NCBI GenBank assembly: GCA_021414105.1
Contig: JAIOPB010000044.1
Location: 1 to 35,909 of the forward strand
Direction: 5' to 3'
Source of the DNA: Nitrosarchaeum sp.
Lineage (GTDB): Archaea; Thermoproteota; Nitrososphaeria; Nitrososphaerales; Nitrosopumilaceae
Length of the DNA stretch: 35,909 bases
Shown in pieces: positions 1-9,277 of the stretch. Made by a program: the position numbers and the translations under genes. Positions within the stretch are counted from its first letter, which is position 1. The number at the start of each line of letters is the position of its first letter. The notes under the pieces were generated by a model. The model saw only the letters and a program-made list of their open reading frames with translations, searched no databases and was not told the DNA's origin.

Positions 1-1
1 T

Positions 2-2524
2 AATGCTCAAACAACAGCGGAATTTGGATATCAATTACACCCTGAAAAATTATTAGAAAATACAGTAGGAACATTACAGATTTTTGTTACTTCAAATGAA
101 ATGATGGTACCAAGATCAATAGATGATCTCAAAGTTATCAGTTCCGATAATTCTATCATACAAGTAATCGACATTCAAGAAAACAACAATGGCTATACAA
201 AGAATGTGCAAATAAAAGCAATAAAGCCAGGAATTGCCAATATTGCATTAGCTGCACCAGGATTTTCATCAAAAGAAATTACACTAGAAGTTTTCAATAA
301 CAACAATTATCCCACTCAAATTCTAATGAAAGTCACACCAGATGATTTTCCAATAGATGGATCAAGATTTGGATATGTAACTGTTGAATTAGCAACTACT
401 GGTGGATTACCAACGATTGCGCCAGAAGACATTACAATACACATAGAGACTCCAAATAAAGATACTATTAGTCTAAAAAATCAAGAATTGTTAATTAAAA
501 AAGGAGAATATTTTGCCACGACAGAATTTAATGTGGTAAATTCAGGTGATGCGATTATTTTTGCAAGTGCTGAAAATATGAAAAAAATCAGCGAATTTGT
601 CCACATACGTAAACCCACAGAGCCATTACAAGTTCAATTGTTTGTCATTCCAGAAAGATATAGTAGTTACAGTGGTGGTGCAGGATATGCAATAGTAGAA
701 CTACTTGATGGTGAAGGTGCTCCTGTTAAAGCAGAAGAGGACATTCATATGAAATTAGGAGTGGAAAATCCAGACGTATCAGTTAACACAAGTAACGATT
801 TTGACGAAATTCAATTTAGTAATAAAGAACTGATAATTAGAAAGGGAACATATTCAGCATATACAACATTCACACCTAGACCGAATCTAGGAGAATTTAC
901 TACAGATAGTGAACAAACATTTAACATGTTTATTTCAACTAATGACTATCTTACAAATGGAGATTCATTTACTGTATCCCATGACGAAGTAGGGGCTTTG
1001 GAAGGAGAAGGACCATCAATTACAACAGTGCTTCCATTTTTAACTACAGGTGAGAAAGAGATCATAGCAGTAACTTATTTTCAAACAGAGATTGAAGTTT
1101 CAAGAAAAACTGGAGGAAGTACAATAGGTACAACAGATAGAGAACTTGTTACTGTTACAGTTCCAGTTACTGCCAAACAAGATTATGAAATTAATTTTGC
1201 ATCATCAGAATCAGACACGGTTAAACCAATTAATCCAATTATGAAAAAAGGAGAAAATGTTGCATTGGTGTTTGGAAATACTGGAACTATTGCACCTGAT
1301 GACTCTGTAGCATTTTACATTACAGATAATGAAGGTGTAAAAACAGTAACGGGTACACCCATAGGACCAATAAAAGACAATATCAATTTAATGGCAGAAC
1401 CATTAGTGCCAATGGTTTTAGCAGGAAGTGAGTTTCCAGTCATAGTATATTTGTTAGAATCTGAAGGAGATGGAGAAACTACGACAACAGAAGGAGATAC
1501 AGAAGAGGAGAATGGCAGAATTGGGATAACACCATTCATTGAAGATTCTGTTTTAACTTTATCAGCAAATAATTTTGTAGAAGCGGAACCTGAAATAATT
1601 AAACAGAATCAACCATACATATTATTGAATTTATTAACAAAAGAAGTAGGAGATACTGAACTATCTTTTCAAGCAGGTCAATTTGAAGGAAACATGGCGA
1701 TGACTAGCCACACCACAGATCCTGCAGAGATGCATTTATCATTTACAAAAAATCTCTTGGCAAATACTGAAAGTTTAGCTACAATTCAACTATTAGATTC
1801 TGTAGGAAATCCAGTTTATGCAAAAGAAGATATTTTAATAAAAATAGTTTCAAATGATGAATCTGTTTTAAAAATTCCAGATGAAGTGATAATAAAAAAA
1901 GGAGAATATTTCAACACATTCAAACTAGAATCACAAAATGAGGGGACTATAGAATTAGCATTATTATCTGAAGATCTGCCTTTATCAAAATACGATATTA
2001 ACATAGTAGATGTCAGTCCGGTCGTATCACTGGATTTACTTGGGGGTCTGAACTGGAATGAGAGGGTTGAAGCAAAACTATCAGTTACAATTCCAGAAAT
2101 AGAAACATCGTTAGATGGATTTAATGTAAAATGGACTGTAGATGGGGGAGAAATATTACAAATGGAGGACACTACAAACAGTAACGGAATTGCAATAACG
2201 AATATTCTGGCCAATGATAAAGATACAATAATGGTTTCAGCGACAGTTTCAGGCAATGGTCTTAGTTCATCAACAATTTCAAAAACTGCACAAATACTAA
2301 ACACACCAATAGCAGAAGAACCTGTAGAACAAGGCTTCATTATCAATAGTTCAAATATGATCTACATCATAATCCCAGTAGCAATAGGAGTTACATTATT
2401 TCTTTTGAATCGTACAGAAAAATTACAAGTAATAACGGAAAAAATAGACATTGCAAACAGACTAAACATTGGAGAAAAATTTGATGAAATCAAAGAAAAG
2501 ATCTCAGGTATAAGAAATCGTTAA
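2..2524 (+). CDS. Large Ig-like repeat surface protein, C-terminally anchored (5' truncated by window edge)
   Basis: The frame is open from base 2, so the gene starts before the window; the first ATG seen, at 101, is internal. About 840 residues are visible. At least three related beta-rich modules recur, each with a 'ED-I-x-I' strand followed by a 'I-I-x-K-G-x-Y' strand (around nt 425-515, 735-860 and 1825-1915), typical of Ig/invasin-like extracellular repeats. An acidic Thr/Glu/Gly-rich linker lies near nt 1460-1515. A single hydrophobic segment near nt 2355-2415 precedes a basic, helical tail of about 38 residues ending at the stop, as expected for a membrane-anchored ectodomain with a short cytoplasmic tail. 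It is probably an envelope or adhesin-like protein. Ligand and partners are unknown. The next gene, a prepilin peptidase, is on the same strand 86 bp away, but this protein shows no pilin features. Confidence 0.8.
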   Translation, partial: NAQTTAEFGYQLHPEKLLENTVGTLQIFVTSNEMMVPRSIDDLKVISSDNSIIQVIDIQENNNGYTKNVQIKAIKPGIANIALAAPGFSSKEITLEVFNNNNYPTQILMKVTPDDFPIDGSRFGYVTVELATTGGLPTIAPEDITIHIETPNKDTISLKNQELLIKKGEYFATTEFNVVNSGDAIIFASAENMKKISEFVHIRKPTEPLQVQLFVIPERYSSYSGGAGYAIVELLDGEGAPVKAEEDIHMKLGVENPDVSVNTSNDFDEIQFSNKELIIRKGTYSAYTTFTPRPNLGEFTTDSEQTFNMFISTNDYLTNGDSFTVSHDEVGALEGEGPSITTVLPFLTTGEKEIIAVTYFQTEIEVSRKTGGSTIGTTDRELVTVTVPVTAKQDYEINFASSESDTVKPINPIMKKGENVALVFGNTGTIAPDDSVAFYITDNEGVKTVTGTPIGPIKDNINLMAEPLVPMVLAGSEFPVIVYLLESEGDGETTTTEGDTEEENGRIGITPFIEDSVLTLSANNFVEAEPEIIKQNQPYILLNLLTKEVGDTELSFQAGQFEGNMAMTSHTTDPAEMHLSFTKNLLANTESLATIQLLDSVGNPVYAKEDILIKIVSNDESVLKIPDEVIIKKGEYFNTFKLESQNEGTIELALLSEDLPLSKYDINIVDVSPVVSLDLLGGLNWNERVEAKLSVTIPEIETSLDGFNVKWTVDGGEILQMEDTTNSNGIAITNILANDKDTIMVSATVSGNGLSSSTISKTAQILNTPIAEEPVEQGFIINSSNMIYIIIPVAIGVTLFLLNRTEKLQVITEKIDIANRLNIGEKFDEIKEKISGIRNR

Positions 2525-2610
2525 TCGTAAACGCGTTTTAGAGATATGCAACAAGAGATCATTTTATCAAAGAATATAGTACACAAAATATTCAAAATGA
2601 GGAAGATAGT

Positions 2611-3303
2611 TTGATCGAATCATTACTAAATTACAACATAATAGGAATTGGATTAGCTCTTATCATGTTGGTAATCGGATCTGTAATAGACATTTGGAAA
2701 AGAGAAATTCATGATTATTACTGGATTGGATTTGGTAGTGTAGGATTTTTATTAATTTTCATAAATTCAGATATCTTACCATATTTACTCAGTATTGGAA
2801 TAGCATTAATCATAGCACCATTTGTTATTTTTATTTGGAGGATTGGATTATTTGGAGGAGCAGATGCATTTGCATTAATTGCATTAGCAGTAATTGCACC
2901 AATGGCAACACTTTCTGAAAATCCGGTAACACCATTTACATCGTTATCTAATGCTGCAATTTTATTTATAATACCATTTGGTGTCAATATTCTTAGAAAT
3001 CTAATATCCATTGCAAAACATGAAAATATTTTTGAAGGGTTTGATGAAAGTAGATTTAAAAAAATTTGTGCTATGTTAATTGGATATAAAGCAAAAAACC
3101 CAAAATTTTGTTTCTCTATTGAAAAAACTGAAAAAGGCATAAAGAAGATAAATCTAACAGTCCATCATGCAGAAAATGAAGAATATTGTACAAAACCTAA
3201 CACATGGATTACACCTGGAATACCATATCTGCTGTTAATTACAGGCGGATTTATCATCCAATTGTTATATGGAGATTTTTTATTGAGTTTCTTTATCAAA
3301 TAG
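2611..3303 (+). CDS. Archaeal type IV prepilin peptidase (FlaK/PibD-like, A24 aspartic protease)
   Basis: This 230-aa integral membrane protease should cleave class III signal peptides of archaeal pilins or archaellins at the cytoplasmic face. Two catalytic aspartates are recognisable: D27 after the first helix, in 'VIDIWKREIHD', and D85 in 'GGAD', the family's GxGD-type motif. Several hydrophobic helices surround them. The soluble insertion (about residues 130-195) and the closing 'WITPGIPYLL' helix fit archaeal members. The start is TTG: the in-frame alternatives upstream are closed, and the ATG at 2597 is in another frame. A purine-rich GGAAGATAG stretch lies just upstream. No pilin gene is visible in the window, so its substrates lie elsewhere. 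Confidence 0.8.
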   Translation: MIESLLNYNIIGIGLALIMLVIGSVIDIWKREIHDYYWIGFGSVGFLLIFINSDILPYLLSIGIALIIAPFVIFIWRIGLFGGADAFALIALAVIAPMATLSENPVTPFTSLSNAAILFIIPFGVNILRNLISIAKHENIFEGFDESRFKKICAMLIGYKAKNPKFCFSIEKTEKGIKKINLTVHHAENEEYCTKPNTWITPGIPYLLLITGGFIIQLLYGDFLLSFFIK

Positions 3304-3328
3304 TTTTAAAATTAATCAATCACGCTTG

Positions 3329-3378
3329 AATTTGAATCTGTAACATGCAATAACATACATTCTCTTATGTTTCAAATT
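3329..3378. promoter_or_regulatory. Interrupted inverted repeat in front of the TrmB-type gene
   Basis: AATTTGA (3329-3335) and AACAT (3342-3346) pair with ATGTT (3367-3371) and TCAAATT (3372-3378). The repeat lies 15 bp ahead of the ATG at 3394, in the promoter/leader of the regulator operon, so it may be an operator for autoregulation or a leader hairpin. AT-rich sequence makes chance pairing possible. Confidence 0.35.
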
Positions 3379-3393
3379 TTGTAATAATTTCTA

Positions 3394-4356
3394 ATGACAG
3401 CAGAGTCACTTGAAGAGAACATGTTTGAATCAGATAATCCATTAAATGAGCTGAACAGATTACTTATCAAGTATGATCTAACTCCAAATCAGGCGAAAGT
3501 GTATCTATATCTTAGCAAAATAGGCATCAAAACAGCCTCAGAGATATCAAAATCGCTCAAAATTCCAAGAACAGAGACATATCACTTACTTAGTACTTTA
3601 CAACAAAAAGGGATTATTTTCTCAGTGTTTGGCAAACCAACGAAATTTAACGCAGTAGGAATAGATGAATCCATTGTAATTTTAGTAAATAATGAAAAAA
3701 ACAGAATTGCTGAATTAGAAATAGGGAAAGCAGATATCATAAAATTATGGAAGACAATTCCAAAGTATACTGGAAATAAGGAAAAATTAGAAGATAATAA
3801 ATTCCAAACACTGCAAGGAAGAAATTCAATTTTAGTAAAACTAGAACAGATGATAAAAGAATCATCAGAAAATATATTAGTGTTAGGAACTGAATCAGAT
3901 TTTAAAAAGTTTTATCACACAGATTTTACAAACTTACTTAAAAAAACAAAATCAGAACTAAAAATTCTTACAGATTATCCCAATAAAGGGATACATATAT
4001 TTGAAGATGTTCCTTCGAAAAAAATTAAAAAATTGGATGATAAAAGTAGAGAAGATTTTTGCTTCATAATCAAAGATGATAGTGAAGTTATTTTCTTTAT
4101 TAGTAATTCAAGATCAAAAGACATGATAGCAATATGGACAGATTCTAAAACATTTGTAATTACTTTAAGATCATTATTTAGTTTAATATGGAAAAAAGCA
4201 CATCATATAGACGAATCAAATGCAGAATCATTATTAGGTTCTGAAATTACATACGAACACAGATTACGAGAAATTGAACAAGAGAAAAATATTTTGAATT
4301 ATTTACAAAAGAATTTCAAACTATCAGAAAATAAGTTAGGAGTTAAAAATGAATAA
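3394..4356 (+). CDS. TrmB-family transcriptional regulator
   Basis: A 320-aa DNA-binding protein. Residues about 20-90 form a winged helix-turn-helix of the TrmB/sugar-specific type: 'LTPNQAKVYLYLSKIG', a helix pair around 'ASEISKSLKIPRTETYHLL', then a wing ending near 'KPTKFNAV'. The remainder (about 130-270) resembles the phospholipase-D-like sensor half seen in TrmB proteins ('SSENILVLGTESDF...'), which in known members binds an effector. The catalytic HKD motif is not visible, so it is a sensing rather than enzymatic domain. The gene overlaps the following receiver gene by 8 bp and the kinase follows 5 bp later, which suggests one transcript linking classical archaeal regulation with a two-component pair. 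The effector is unknown. Confidence 0.8.
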   Translation: MTAESLEENMFESDNPLNELNRLLIKYDLTPNQAKVYLYLSKIGIKTASEISKSLKIPRTETYHLLSTLQQKGIIFSVFGKPTKFNAVGIDESIVILVNNEKNRIAELEIGKADIIKLWKTIPKYTGNKEKLEDNKFQTLQGRNSILVKLEQMIKESSENILVLGTESDFKKFYHTDFTNLLKKTKSELKILTDYPNKGIHIFEDVPSKKIKKLDDKSREDFCFIIKDDSEVIFFISNSRSKDMIAIWTDSKTFVITLRSLFSLIWKKAHHIDESNAESLLGSEITYEHRLREIEQEKNILNYLQKNFKLSENKLGVKNE

Positions 4357-4762
4357 AAATTTGATAATAAAAAATAGCAGGATAGATTCGGATCATTTGA
4401 ATATTTTAATAATTGATGATAACGAACAGATTACAAAAATGCTTACAACATTTTTAGAATTAAAGAAACACAAATGCACGGTTGCAAATGATGGTAAACA
4501 AGGATTGATATTAATTCATGAAAATAAATATGATGTAGTTTTATTAGATTTGGCCATGCCTGAATTTGATGGATATGCAGTCATCAAAGCATTGGAAAAT
4601 GAAGATATGTTAAAAAATAATAAAATAATCGTGTTTACGGCATCAACTATCACTAAAGATGAATTGGATCAATTAGTTAGTCGCGGTGTCACTTCATACA
4701 TCCTAAAACCAATTGATATTGATCTATTATTATCAAGAATTATTGAATCAGCAACATCCTAA
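4349..4762 (+). CDS. Stand-alone CheY-like response regulator receiver
   Basis: A 137-aa single-domain receiver. The acidic pair D23-D24 (in 'ILIIDDNEQ'), the phospho-acceptor D67 (in 'VVLLDLAMPEFDGY'), T97 (in 'IIVFTAST') and the conserved Lys-Pro K120-P121 are all present, so it should be phosphorylatable. No output domain follows, so it presumably signals by protein contact or passes phosphate on. Its ATG lies within the end of the TrmB-type gene (8-bp overlap) and the histidine kinase begins 5 bp after its stop, so the kinase is the obvious partner. Confidence 0.88.
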   Translation: MNKNLIIKNSRIDSDHLNILIIDDNEQITKMLTTFLELKKHKCTVANDGKQGLILIHENKYDVVLLDLAMPEFDGYAVIKALENEDMLKNNKIIVFTASTITKDELDQLVSRGVTSYILKPIDIDLLLSRIIESATS

Positions 4763-4767
4763 ATGTT

Positions 4768-5871
4768 GTGGACATACCTAGAATGATTCCAATTAAACAT
4801 ATTTTATTCCTAGTCTCAGGAGTATCGAGTTTCATTATATTTTACATGGGATTAGTAAACTATCTTACTGCAGTAGAACCAGCTACTGGGATGATTTTAT
4901 TAATTTTTGCAACTGTTGTTGCATCTGGAACATTGTTGAGTACGGTATACATCTCTAAAAGCATCACAATCCCAATTGAAAAACTTGCTCAAAATATGAC
5001 CGAGTTTTCCAAAACAAACAAGAACAGAGATAAAAAATTAATCAATACAAACATAAAAGAAATCTATGAATTAAACAAGAATTTTGAAAGTATGGGTCAA
5101 AAAGTTGAAGAAACAATATCTGTGCAAAAAGAATATGTAGAAAAATTAAAAGAAGTAGATAGAAAAAAAGCGGAATTTTCATCAATGGTATCACACGAAT
5201 TGAAAACTCCATTAGTACCACTCTTAGGATATGTACAAATGTTACAAAAACAAGAATTGATGGGAAAATTAAATAAACAACAACTAGATGCAGTAGATGA
5301 AATTTATTTATCTGCATTAAAATTGCAAAAATTGATAGGAGATATTTTAACAACTCAAAAATTAGATTTAGGAAAACTAGAATTCAATCAAGAAAACATA
5401 GACATTACAAAATTGTTAAATTCTATAATTAAAGATTTTACTCCAGTTATCAACCAGAAAAACATTCACCTAATAAAAGATAATACAGAAAACATATTCA
5501 TCTTTAGTGATAAAGATAGAATCAATCAAATTTTTTCTAATTTGATTAAAAATGCTACAGATTTTGTAGAATCAGAAAAAGGGCAAATAATAATTGGAGC
5601 AAAAAACGATAAAGAATTCATAAAATTTTTTGTAAAAGATAACGGAGTGGGAATTTCAGAAACTAATCAAAAAGAAATTTTTAAGAAATTTTATCAAATT
5701 GACACATCTACCAGTAGAAAAAGAAATGGTAGCGGTTTAGGTTTAGCAATTTGTAAAGGAATTACAGAAGGTCTTGGGGGTAAGATATGGGTAGAAAGTA
5801 AAGAAAATGTGGGAACAACATTTTATTTTGAGATTCCAAAACAATCAATCAAAGTAAATAGTAAAAAATAA
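4768..5871 (+). CDS. Membrane sensor histidine kinase
   Basis: A 367-aa kinase with two predicted membrane helices (about 9-31 and 40-62) separated by a very short outer loop. A HAMP-like linker and coiled coil (63-135) follow, then the HisKA dimerisation domain with H143 in 'SSMVSHELKTPLVPLLGY', and a complete HATPase_c: N box around N262, G1 box 'DNGVGI' at 291-296, G2 'GSGLGLAICKG' at 321-331. The outer loop is too short for a ligand domain, so the input is probably sensed in the membrane or through the linker. I use the GTG at 4768; an in-frame ATG at 4783 would shorten it by five residues. It is the last gene of the TrmB-receiver-kinase run and converges with the gat operon. Confidence 0.88.
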   Translation: MDIPRMIPIKHILFLVSGVSSFIIFYMGLVNYLTAVEPATGMILLIFATVVASGTLLSTVYISKSITIPIEKLAQNMTEFSKTNKNRDKKLINTNIKEIYELNKNFESMGQKVEETISVQKEYVEKLKEVDRKKAEFSSMVSHELKTPLVPLLGYVQMLQKQELMGKLNKQQLDAVDEIYLSALKLQKLIGDILTTQKLDLGKLEFNQENIDITKLLNSIIKDFTPVINQKNIHLIKDNTENIFIFSDKDRINQIFSNLIKNATDFVESEKGQIIIGAKNDKEFIKFFVKDNGVGISETNQKEIFKKFYQIDTSTSRKRNGSGLGLAICKGITEGLGGKIWVESKENVGTTFYFEIPKQSIKVNSKK

Positions 5872-5889
5872 TCTCATACAAGCAGTAAA

Positions 5890-6153
5890 TCAAGAGATAT
5901 CCATTCCAAGTCTTCTAGCACATGCGATTGCAGATTTACCGTCATCTTCAGTAATACCAGCTTTTTCAAATTTTTCTATCCATCCTGTTTTTGTGTTCAT
6001 GGTATGTTCTCTGTAGTATTCTTGCAAAATCATGCCTATTTGAGCATCAAGTTTGACTCTTGTTGCCTTATTCATTCCTGCCTGTAATATAGTAGAATCA
6101 GAATTTGCCAGTATTTTGATAAATTCAATATCTTCTAAAGAAAGATCACTCAT
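5890..6153 (-). CDS. Small conserved-looking protein at the end of the gat operon
   Basis: An 87-aa soluble, helical protein that I do not recognise. It has no cysteines apart from one in 'IACARRLGM' and no membrane segment. It begins 4 bp after the gatB stop, so it is almost certainly translated from the aspS-gatCAB transcript and may be functionally tied to it. The pattern of acidic N-terminus and the Arg/Lys-rich 'MNKATRVKLD' helix could suit binding to RNA or protein, but that is a guess. Confidence 0.7.
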   Translation of the reverse strand: MSDLSLEDIEFIKILANSDSTILQAGMNKATRVKLDAQIGMILQEYYREHTMNTKTGWIEKFEKAGITEDDGKSAIACARRLGMDIS

Positions 6154-6157
6154 AAAA

Positions 6158-7561
6158 TTATTGAATCTTCTTTTTTAATAAATCCAGAGTCAATTTGGGA
6201 TCTGCCTTTCCTTTTGTCTTTTGCATTACTTTTCCTACAAGATAGTTAATAGTTTGAGGATTAGATTTTGCTTGTTTTACAGCTTGAGGTTCTTCCAAAA
6301 TTACCAATTCAATAATTTTTAATAATTCATATTCATCTGAAACATTACCAAGATCAAGTTCAGATATTATATCAGATAATGTCTTACCTGTTTTTACTAT
6401 TTCATACAATGCATTTTTGGCAGAAGTTCTTGTAATCCTACCTGATTGTATTGAATCAGATATCTCTTTTAGATGAAATGGTTTTAATTTTGAGGATTCT
6501 CTTTTTTCTCTAGTATCTATCAATCCCATTAAATCAGTGGTTATGATATTTGCAACTTCTTTGGCATTTTCTTTGGTATGTGCATCTTCAAATAAATCAG
6601 AATAGAATTTATTAGATGATAGCACATCTGCAACCTGCACAGGAATATCATATTTTGAAATATATCGTTGTTTTTTAGAACTAATACTCTCAGGCATTTC
6701 TGATTTTAATTTTTCTTTAATTTCATTTCCAATTTTAATCCATGGGATATCACCTTCTAAAAAATATCTATAATCCAAATCTTCTTCTTTTGATCTTGAA
6801 GAAACAGTAATCTTTCTTTTATCATCCCAATGACGCGTTTCTTGAATTATTGGAATATTTCGTGAATGTAAGCTTTGTTGACGTGTAATTTCAAAATGAA
6901 CTGCTTTTTCTAAATCATGAAATGAACCAATGTTTTTTATTTCAACTTTGTTTCCACCCTCAATTGATACGTTAGCATCTGCCCTCATTGCTCCTTCTAA
7001 GCTAGGATCTGATACACCAAGATTTTCCAATAAATCTGATAAAATATTTAGGAATTCCCTTACTTCTCTTGGGTTTTCAAAGTCAGGCTCAGTTACAATC
7101 TCCACTAAAGGTGTGCCTGCACGATTATAATCCACCAATGTTACGAGGTTTTTTTCAGAACTACCCTCATAAATTAGCCTACCTGGATCTTCTTCTAATT
7201 GAATTCTGGTTATGCGTATCTTTTTCTCTCCAACCATGAGAGTGCCAATACCTCCAACACTAGTATCACCATAGATGTTTAGTTGGGTAATTTGAAAATT
7301 CTTTGGTAAATCAGGATAAAAATAATTTTTTCTAAAAAAGGCAATTTTTTCAGGCGTACTACAATTTAGTGCCATTGCAATCATTGTTGCTTTTTCAACA
7401 GCTTTTTGATTCAATCTAGGAAGACTACCTGGCAATCCAATACAAATAGGACAGATATTTGTATTTGGTTCAAACTCTCTATAATTTGCCTTACATGAGC
7501 AAAATAATTTACTTTCTAACTTTGTAAGTTGACTGTGAATCTCTAATCCAATTTTTGTCAA
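6158..7561 (-). CDS. gatB: Aspartyl/glutamyl-tRNA amidotransferase subunit B
   Basis: GatB (467 aa) is the kinase and transamidase subunit of GatCAB. It activates the side-chain carboxyl of mischarged tRNA with ATP and adds ammonia delivered from GatA. The N-terminus shows the family start 'GLEIHSQL', and a zinc site of four cysteines is visible (C21, C23, C37, C40). The cradle domain follows, and the C-terminal helical GatB/YqeY tail ends in 'GKADPKLTLDLLKKK'. It overlaps gatA by 4 bp (ATGA type). Because archaea normally make Gln-tRNA with GatDE, this complex most likely serves Asp-tRNA(Asn), as the adjoining aspS suggests. Confidence 0.95.
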   Translation of the reverse strand: MTKIGLEIHSQLTKLESKLFCSCKANYREFEPNTNICPICIGLPGSLPRLNQKAVEKATMIAMALNCSTPEKIAFFRKNYFYPDLPKNFQITQLNIYGDTSVGGIGTLMVGEKKIRITRIQLEEDPGRLIYEGSSEKNLVTLVDYNRAGTPLVEIVTEPDFENPREVREFLNILSDLLENLGVSDPSLEGAMRADANVSIEGGNKVEIKNIGSFHDLEKAVHFEITRQQSLHSRNIPIIQETRHWDDKRKITVSSRSKEEDLDYRYFLEGDIPWIKIGNEIKEKLKSEMPESISSKKQRYISKYDIPVQVADVLSSNKFYSDLFEDAHTKENAKEVANIITTDLMGLIDTREKRESSKLKPFHLKEISDSIQSGRITRTSAKNALYEIVKTGKTLSDIISELDLGNVSDEYELLKIIELVILEEPQAVKQAKSNPQTINYLVGKVMQKTKGKADPKLTLDLLKKKIQ

Positions 7562-9003
7562 ATTGGAACCTCTGGTAATTGTACAGTTTTTTCTAATGCA
7601 TATGCTGCTTGCAGTAATAATTTATCATTCATAGAGTTTGCAATAAGTTGGATTCCAATTGGCAGACCATTTGATATTACATATGGAATGGATATTGCAG
7701 GCTTTCCAGTAAGATTAGCAGTTACTGTGTTGATATCAATAAGAAATAAAGATACAGGATCATTTATTTTCTCACCAATTTTAAATGGCAAAATTGGAAC
7801 CGTTGGCGATATCAATAGATCAAATTTCTTAAATGCATCATTGATTTGTCTAGTGAGTTTACTTTTTACTTTGAGTGCTTTGAGAAAATATTTGCCTGTA
7901 TGTCCTGCAGATGGAACAAACCCCCCAAGAATCATTCGCCTTGTGACTTCAGGACCTAGTTTCTTTCTTGCTTTTTCAATATAGGAATTAAATTCGTATC
8001 CTTCTACAGAAAAATCATAGCCATATCGCAGATTATCATATCTTGCAAGATTACTACCTGCCTCAGTTGCAGTGATTGTATAATATGCTGCAACTGAATA
8101 TTTTACCATGTCAAGAGAAACTTCTTCGCATGTCGCTCCTAATCCTTCTAATTTTGATATTGCATCTTTTGTTGCAGAAAGTACAGACGGATCAATTCCT
8201 TCTCCAATCATCTCCTTGATTATGCCTATTTTTTTTCCTTCTATACCTGAATTGATATCTTTGAGATAATCTTCATTGTTGTTATCTACAGTGGTGTTAT
8301 CATTAGGATCCAATCCAGCAATGAGATTTAGCATAAATGCTGCGTCTTCTACGGTTCTAGTTAGAGGTCCAATCTGTTCTATACTATTTGCATAAGAAAT
8401 TAGGCCGTATCTACTAATTAGCCCATAAGTCGGCTTGTATCCAACAGTTGAGCAAAAACTGGCAGGATTTCTAACAGAACCGCCAGTATCAGAACCTAAT
8501 GAGGCAACACATTCAAATGCACTAACAGATACTGCACTGCCTCCAGAAGAACCACCTGGAACATAATCTGTGTTCCATGGATTTTTACTTGGACCATATG
8601 CACTAAATTCAGTAGAAAGACCCATTGCAAATTCATCAAGATTTACTTTACCAACAAAAATTGCATCTTGTTGCTTTAGTTTTGTAATTACAGTAGCATC
8701 ATAAGGTGCAATGAAATTTTCAAGCATCTTTGATGCACATGTTGTTTTAGTATCTTTGATGCAAATGTTATCTTTAATAGAAATTGGCATGCCAAAGCAT
8801 TGCCCAATTTTCTCTCCCAATTTTATTTTTTTATCAATTTCTCTTGCTTGATCAACTGCCTTGTCATTTATTGATAAAAATGCGTGTAAACTATCATCAA
8901 CATTTTGTATTTGTTCCATAGTTTTTGCAATAAAATCTTCAGCAGAGATATTTCCAGATTTTACTTCTCTAGTAAACTGCAGAGCCGAAATTTTTATGTT
9001 CAA
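7558..9003 (-). CDS. gatA: Aspartyl/glutamyl-tRNA amidotransferase subunit A (amidase)
   Basis: GatA (481 aa) hydrolyses glutamine to supply ammonia for GatB. The amidase-signature triad is present: K77 in 'PISIKDNI', S152 in 'GGSSGGSA' and nucleophile S176 in 'GSDTGGSVRNPA'. Their spacing (75 and 24 residues) matches the triad of characterised bacterial GatA as I recall it. It starts directly after the gatC stop with no gap and overlaps gatB by 4 bp, so stoichiometric expression by translational coupling is likely. Confidence 0.96.
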   Translation of the reverse strand: MNIKISALQFTREVKSGNISAEDFIAKTMEQIQNVDDSLHAFLSINDKAVDQAREIDKKIKLGEKIGQCFGMPISIKDNICIKDTKTTCASKMLENFIAPYDATVITKLKQQDAIFVGKVNLDEFAMGLSTEFSAYGPSKNPWNTDYVPGGSSGGSAVSVSAFECVASLGSDTGGSVRNPASFCSTVGYKPTYGLISRYGLISYANSIEQIGPLTRTVEDAAFMLNLIAGLDPNDNTTVDNNNEDYLKDINSGIEGKKIGIIKEMIGEGIDPSVLSATKDAISKLEGLGATCEEVSLDMVKYSVAAYYTITATEAGSNLARYDNLRYGYDFSVEGYEFNSYIEKARKKLGPEVTRRMILGGFVPSAGHTGKYFLKALKVKSKLTRQINDAFKKFDLLISPTVPILPFKIGEKINDPVSLFLIDINTVTANLTGKPAISIPYVISNGLPIGIQLIANSMNDKLLLQAAYALEKTVQLPEVPI

Positions 9004-9267
9004 TTAAACCATCTTTGGAGCTCTAACATAGGTTCCTTTATAGGAATTGAGTTTTTCAATTAGTTTTTCATCAAATGGAATATACTTGTCTTCTCTCAAG
9101 TTAGTAAGTGAGATTTCTCTGACAGATATTTCTTCAGATTCGACACCTGCTGAATCTAAAATATCAAAATATCCTATCATTTTATCAACGCGTTCATAAA
9201 TGGTAGGATCATCAATTTCAATTCGCATTAATTTTGCAACATGTTCTATTTCTTCTCTAGATACCAT
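9004..9267 (-). CDS. gatC: Aspartyl/glutamyl-tRNA amidotransferase subunit C
   Basis: GatC (87 aa) is the small clamp that stabilises the GatA-GatB pair. The start 'MVSREEIEHVAKLMRIEI' is typical of the family, followed by the helix with 'DKMIGYFDILDSAGVESEEI' and a tail ending in 'YVRAPKMV' that resembles the usual closing '-VRAPKVV'. It sits between aspS (10 bp upstream) and gatA (no gap). The length is near that of other archaeal and bacterial GatC. Confidence 0.92.
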   Translation of the reverse strand: MVSREEIEHVAKLMRIEIDDPTIYERVDKMIGYFDILDSAGVESEEISVREISLTNLREDKYIPFDEKLIEKLNSYKGTYVRAPKMV

Positions 9268-9277
9268 TTCAAATCAC

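Noticed and set aside
1315-2346. Minus-strand open frames (74 and 176 aa) inside the surface protein gene
   Set aside because: Ser/Ile/Val-rich shadows of the coding strand with no domain, start context or neighbour support.
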